Shown piece by piece: positions 7,423-9,075 of a DNA stretch of 9,075 bases. The position numbers were made by a program, and so were the translations under genes. This DNA comes from an uncultured Flavobacteriales bacterium (GTDB lineage: Bacteria > Bacteroidota > Bacteroidia > Flavobacteriales > UBA7430). The notes under the pieces are model-generated. The model had not been told where the DNA came from. It was given only the letters and a program-made list of their open reading frames with translations, and did not search any database. The number at the start of each line of letters is the position of its first letter. Within the stretch, counting starts at the first letter, position 1. The DNA is taken from positions 1 to 9,075 of the forward strand of contig CAJWJW010000048.1 in assembly GCA_913041775.1 (NCBI GenBank). Direction: 5' to 3'.

Positions 7423-7461
7423 CCTACTACCTACTACCTACTACCCATTTCCCATTCCCTA
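7423..7461. repeat. Degenerate 7-bp tandem repeat
   Basis: Three exact copies of CCTACTA (7423-7443) are followed in the same 7-bp register by CCCATTT, CCCATTC and CCTA (7444-7461). On the - strand this gives three GGG runs and several GG pairs, so a G-quadruplex could form. It lies just beyond the terminator of the - strand gene and is therefore probably not part of that mRNA. Confidence 0.75.
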
Positions 7462-7467
7462 AACAAC

Positions 7468-7497
7468 AAAAAAAAGCGCCCCTTACGGAGCGCTTTT
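7468..7497 (-). terminator. Intrinsic terminator of the - strand helical-protein gene
   Basis: AGCGCCCC (7475-7482) and GGAGCGCT (7487-7494) pair across a TTAC loop: eight base pairs including one G-U. Read on the - strand, the hairpin is followed by eight T (complement of the A-run 7468-7475), which is a textbook terminator. It lies 17 nt past the stop codon at 7515. A shorter T4 on the + side (7494-7497) could allow weak termination in the other direction. Confidence 0.88.
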
Positions 7498-7514
7498 AAT
7501 AGTATAGATCTATT

Positions 7515-8225
7515 TTAAGAGGCTACATCCAGACCCTCGATTGGGTCTTCATCATTAGCTTTCTTACTTCCAGCGTAACTATCGTTCACGGTAAATCCAA
7601 AAGCCTCTAGGTCTTTGGGTTCCATGTCTTCGCGCATTCTTAAATTACGGGCTATCTTTTTAGCCATAGTCATCAAGTCATCTAACAGAATGAGATGCTG
7701 TTTAGAATAAATTCTAGCGAGCGTTCTATTTTGCTTACAATTATTGTGTATTTCTACAATTGTATTCATTTTAGCCTCAAAGTCCGTCATATTATAATTG
7801 CTAAGGATAGAGTTTTCGCCATCTAAAGTATGCTTGGCTACTATTTGCTGATATAATAGTATATTATTTTCAGCTTTTCTATTTCTAGCAATTTCACCGC
7901 TTCGCTTGCCCAAATTAATTGGGAAGCCCCAATCAGCAATTGCTTTTTCGTTACCTCGGTGTTTTACCTTTAGGTATTGTGCCATTTTTTTTACAGGCTT
8001 CTCAATATCCCTAATCAGCAAGTCTCTCTTCTGTCTGCTGGTTTCCGAATCTTTCTTAGCGAACTTATATGCGGTATATATTTCTTCGAAACTAGCAAAA
8101 GTAGCCTGGAATTCTGAGGGTTGAACCACATCGAATGGTGCAATTGCACTTTCGTTTATAGCTGTATTTAATGCTCTTAGCATTAAAATTTTAGCTATCT
8201 TTTTTGTAGGTATGTTAATATACAT
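7515..8225 (-). CDS. Hypothetical helical protein with an internal duplication
   Basis: I do not recognise this 236-residue protein. It has no signal peptide or membrane segment, is rich in charged residues and should be mostly alpha-helical and cytoplasmic. Two halves look alike. Residues 67-104 (RDLLIRDIEKPVKKMAQYL...WGFPIN) and 176-214 (HLILLDDLMTMAKKIARNL...FGFTVN) share the order hydrophobic helix, KK.A..L, acidic loop, aromatic-G-F-x-V/I-N, and sit about 110 residues apart. This suggests two copies of one helical-bundle module. The tail, about 215-236, is low-complexity and acidic. The ATG at 8225 is used as start; an in-frame TTG at 8246 would add seven residues (MNIKNLD). No Shine-Dalgarno sequence is visible before either. 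It stands alone, with its own terminator 17 nt downstream and inverted repeats upstream, and faces the polysaccharide operon. Coding is supported by length, normal composition and the duplication. Confidence 0.75.
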   Translation of the reverse strand: MYINIPTKKIAKILMLRALNTAINESAIAPFDVVQPSEFQATFASFEEIYTAYKFAKKDSETSRQKRDLLIRDIEKPVKKMAQYLKVKHRGNEKAIADWGFPINLGKRSGEIARNRKAENNILLYQQIVAKHTLDGENSILSNYNMTDFEAKMNTIVEIHNNCKQNRTLARIYSKQHLILLDDLMTMAKKIARNLRMREDMEPKDLEAFGFTVNDSYAGSKKANDEDPIEGLDVAS

Positions 8226-8266
8226 ATCTAAATTTTTAATATTCAAAAATTTTACTAAATTGCATT

Positions 8267-8305
8267 TAATTAATAAGGGCGAGAATTAGTGTTCTTTATT
8301 AATTA
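8267..8305. repeat. Inverted repeat upstream of the - strand gene
   Basis: TAATTAATAA (8267-8276) and TTATTAATTA (8296-8305) are a perfect 10-bp inverted repeat, extendable by a G-T and a G-C pair, with a 19-nt spacer. It starts 41 nt upstream of the ATG at 8225. It could be an operator at the promoter or a leader hairpin. The AT-only arms make chance more likely than for a mixed sequence of this length. Confidence 0.4.
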
Positions 8306-8317
8306 CTACCACAGTAT

Positions 8318-8343
8318 AAAGGGGTTTTTTAGCCCCTTTTTTT
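8318..8343 (+). terminator. Terminator-like hairpin with no + strand gene before it
   Basis: AAAGGGG (8318-8324) pairs with CCCCTTT (8333-8339) over the 8-nt loop TTTTTTAG, and T7 runs through 8337-8343. On the + strand this is a good intrinsic terminator, yet the + strand upstream is antisense to the helical-protein gene and has no gene of its own. On the - strand the hairpin is followed only by TTTATA. It may end an antisense or small transcript, or insulate the - strand gene. Confidence 0.6.
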
Positions 8344-8425
8344 AATATCCTACACTCTTCTCGATTTAATAGGCGCAATGCTTCTTTTATGCTGCCCTCC
8401 CTATTTTCTTTTTTTTAGCTCATAT

Positions 8426-8437
8426 ATAAGTACTTAT
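8426..8437. repeat. Perfect 12-bp palindrome
   Basis: ATAAGTACTTAT is its own reverse complement. It lies 12 bp from a candidate - strand promoter element, on the side where a transcript would begin, so an operator role is conceivable. A single 12-bp palindrome in AT-rich DNA is weak evidence. Confidence 0.3.
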
Positions 8438-8449
8438 GTTGTTGTCTTC

Positions 8450-8457
8450 CAAATATA
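8450..8457 (-). promoter_or_regulatory. Candidate Bacteroidota -7 box for the helical-protein gene
   Basis: The - strand reads TATATTTG, an exact match to the TAnnTTTG -7 element used by the primary sigma factor of Bacteroidota. No TTG is found at the expected distance upstream for a -33 element, so only half of the promoter is visible. A transcript from here would reach the ATG at 8225 after roughly 220 nt and would cross both the 8318-8343 hairpin and the 8267-8305 inverted repeat. Confidence 0.25.
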
Positions 8458-8493
8458 AACAATGTTCCAGTATTTAAAAAGACCTAAATTCAA

Positions 8494-8611
8494 TTAGCTA
8501 GTCATAGTTTTCAACAAATCGTTCATAAGGTACTTAATATCGCGTTTAAGAGCGACTTAGCGGTTTGCTATTAATGTCAAATACTTTCTTGAAATAATCC
8601 TTAAAACGGCT
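8494..8611 (-). pseudogene. Possible frame-disrupted coding remnant
   Basis: On the - strand, 8611 down to 8549 reads SRFKDYFKKVFDINSKPLS and stops at 8546-8548. Shifting the frame by one base near 8554 continues as ALKRDIKYLMNDLLKTMTS with a stop at 8494-8496. Joined, the two pieces resemble the amphipathic C-terminal end of a helical protein, and a stop (8612-8614) cuts the frame off upstream. I cannot assign a family. The reading is short and could be chance. Confidence 0.2.
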
Positions 8612-8679
8612 TTAAAACCCATTACAAGGCCATTTATTAACAATTAGGTGGTGGTATTTTCTTGGTATTTAAGGTGTTT

Positions 8680-8883
8680 ATGGCTTTATTAGACTTTTTA
8701 GGTGAGTCAACGAACTTGTTTGCTGCTCCAACGAACTTGTTTTTCGATAGTTCTAACTTGTTTGTTGTTCCAACGAACTTGTTTTTCGTTTGTGTGAAGT
8801 TGTTTGTTGCTCCAGCGAACTTGTTTTTCATTAGTGTGAAGTTGTTTGTTGTTCCAATGAACTTGTTTTACCACTCAAGCTAA
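8680..8883 (+). CDS. Possible small heptad-repeat protein encoded by the 21-bp array
   Basis: This 67-residue ORF starts at an ATG 12 nt before the repeat array and ends with a TAA directly after its last unit. It consists of seven-residue repeats of two alternating kinds, N/K-L-F-V/A-V/A-P-x and N-L-F-F-x-x-x, giving a hydrophobic, Phe/Leu-rich peptide with few charges. AAGGTG sits 3 nt before the ATG, closer than usual for a ribosome site. A longer version from TTG 8662 is possible. The opposite strand is also open (8637-8831, N-K-F-V-G-T-T type heptads), but its ATG falls in mid-array and the array runs on past it to a stop at 8868, so the + frame fits the array better. Differences between units change amino acids on both strands, so coding is not proven. 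Confidence 0.3.
   Translation: MALLDFLGESTNLFAAPTNLFFDSSNLFVVPTNLFFVCVKLFVAPANLFFISVKLFVVPMNLFYHSS
8692..8880. repeat. Tandem array of nine 21-bp units in alternating A/B pairs
   Basis: Units begin at 8692 (degenerate), 8713, 8734, 8755, 8776, 8797, 8818, 8839 and 8860. Nearly all start with AACTTGTTT or AAGTTGTTT. A-type units (8713, 8755, 8797, 8839) continue GYTGYTCCAacg; B-type units (8734, 8776, 8818) continue TTCrwtwgt. The last unit (8860) keeps only the core. The true period is therefore a 42-bp dimer repeated about four times. A-type units next to B-type units contain GTTC-CAAC-GAAC, a small 4-bp hairpin. A period of 21 bp equals both seven codons and two turns of B-DNA. Confidence 0.9.
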
Positions 8884-9049
8884 ATGTTTTTTATGCTTAT
8901 CCGTTACGATGCAGGACAAAAAACCTATTCGTTTAGTTCTTTTCCTTGATGAAAAGAACCAAAAATCATGACTTATTTTATTCGTGTGTATATATTTTTA
9001 ATGGAACTCATGATTTTCAATTCTTTTTTAACGTTCAAGAAACTTTAAA
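8884..9049. other. Intergenic region with nested inverted repeats
   Basis: GTTCTTTT (8936-8943) and AAAAGAAC (8952-8959) form a perfect 8-bp stem with an 8-nt loop and no T-run. Directly after it, AAAATCATGA (8962-8971) is the exact inverse of TCATGATTTT (9008-9017), 10 bp with a 36-nt spacer. The start CTTTTCCTTGATGAAAAG, followed by AACCAAAAATCA, resembles dispersed intergenic repeats I remember from Bacteroidota genomes. The 20-codon ORF 8909-8971 inside it is not considered real. Confidence 0.5.
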
Positions 9050-9075
9050 ATGGCTATCAAAATGAACTCGCTAGC
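9050..9075 (+). CDS. Possible start of a gene cut by the window edge
   Basis: ATG at 9050 opens a frame reading M-A-I-K-M-N-S-L up to the last base with no stop. It is preceded by an AT-rich stretch like those before other genes here, without a Shine-Dalgarno sequence. Eight codons do not allow identification and the frame may be chance. Confidence 0.2.

Larger units (their letters stand above)
7155..7467. other. Gene-free spacer between two terminators
   Basis: No ORF with a credible start and family resemblance is present. The stretch holds a cluster of inverted repeats (7195-7351) and a 7-bp tandem repeat (7423-7461), each listed separately. The - strand frame 7140-7349 is open for 70 codons and includes L-S-G-T-H-T-P-K-T-V-A-K-L-A-W-I-D-R, but it has no ATG, and both its ends are stop codons close to hairpins. 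It may be a protein remnant or simply a by-product of a repeated element. Confidence 0.5.
8344..8679. other. Intergenic region without a clear gene
   Basis: No intact ORF of convincing quality is seen on either strand. Items listed separately are a 12-bp palindrome (8426-8437), a TAnnTTTG match on the - strand (8450-8457) and a possible frame-disrupted coding remnant (8494-8611). The rest is AT-rich sequence in which I see nothing definite. Confidence 0.5.

Noticed and set aside
7906..8124. + strand ORF opposite the helical-protein gene
   Set aside because: The - strand frame is longer and has an internal duplication and its own terminator; the + ORF has no motif.
8637..8831. - strand 64-residue ORF through the 21-bp array as the main gene
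   Set aside because: Its ATG falls in the middle of the array and the repeats continue upstream in frame to a stop at 8868, so the ORF does not match the array borders; kept only as an alternative to the + strand ORF.
8692..8880. CRISPR array
   Set aside because: Units are contiguous 21-bp repeats without unique spacers, no repeat is constant, and no cas genes are near.
8909..8971. 20-codon ORF MQDKKPIRLVLFLDEKNQKS
   Set aside because: It lies on an inverted repeat and is too short to support; it probably reflects the repeat sequence.
1..9075. tRNA, rRNA, IS element or transposase genes
   Set aside because: No cloverleaf with a plausible TTCGA loop, no rRNA-like stretch and no DDE or serine/tyrosine recombinase motif was seen in any frame, although this was by eye and not by a search tool.

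Overview
The window is AT-rich (about one third G+C by eye) and reads as chromosomal DNA of a Bacteroidota bacterium, probably of the Flavobacteriia/Sphingobacteriia type. The reasons are the protein families and their order, the near absence of Shine-Dalgarno sequences before clear start codons, and the style of the intergenic repeats. The assignment is by family resemblance only; no rRNA or marker gene is present.

Positions 1-7154 are the distal end of a surface-polysaccharide (capsule or O-antigen type) biosynthesis locus, all on the + strand. In order: a possible last few codons of a HisH-type glutaminase; a HisF2/WbuZ-type partner; a two-domain oxidoreductase (MDR dehydrogenase fused to Gfo/Idh/MocA); a cytoplasmic heparinase II/III-fold protein; a WbuB-like GT4 glycosyltransferase; and, after a 260-nt gap, a WecA/MraY-type polyprenyl-phosphate sugar-1-phosphate transferase. 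A strong intrinsic terminator at 7129-7154 closes the cluster. Together the genes suggest a lipid-linked repeat unit started by the WecA-like enzyme, extended by GT4 enzymes, and containing a sugar with an acetamidino group. The amidotransferase that HisH2/HisF2 would feed should lie upstream of the window.

Positions 7155-7514 hold no convincing gene. They contain a run of hairpins (7195-7351) ending in a T-tract, which could be a small structured RNA or a dispersed element; a degenerate 7-bp tandem repeat (7423-7461); and a terminator (7468-7497) serving the - strand gene that follows.

Positions 7515-8225 (- strand) encode a 236-residue, mostly helical protein of unknown function with an internal duplication. 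Upstream of it are a 10-bp inverted repeat, a + strand terminator-like hairpin with no + strand gene to terminate, and a possible - strand promoter element.

Positions 8344-9075 are gene-poor and repeat-rich. The clearest item is a 21-bp-period array (8692-8880) built as alternating A/B units and open on both strands; on the + strand a short ORF fits the array end to end. It is followed by nested inverted repeats and perhaps the first codons of a further gene at the right edge. The polysaccharide operon is well supported. The 21-bp array, the duplicated helical protein and the hairpin-rich spacer are the least explained parts.
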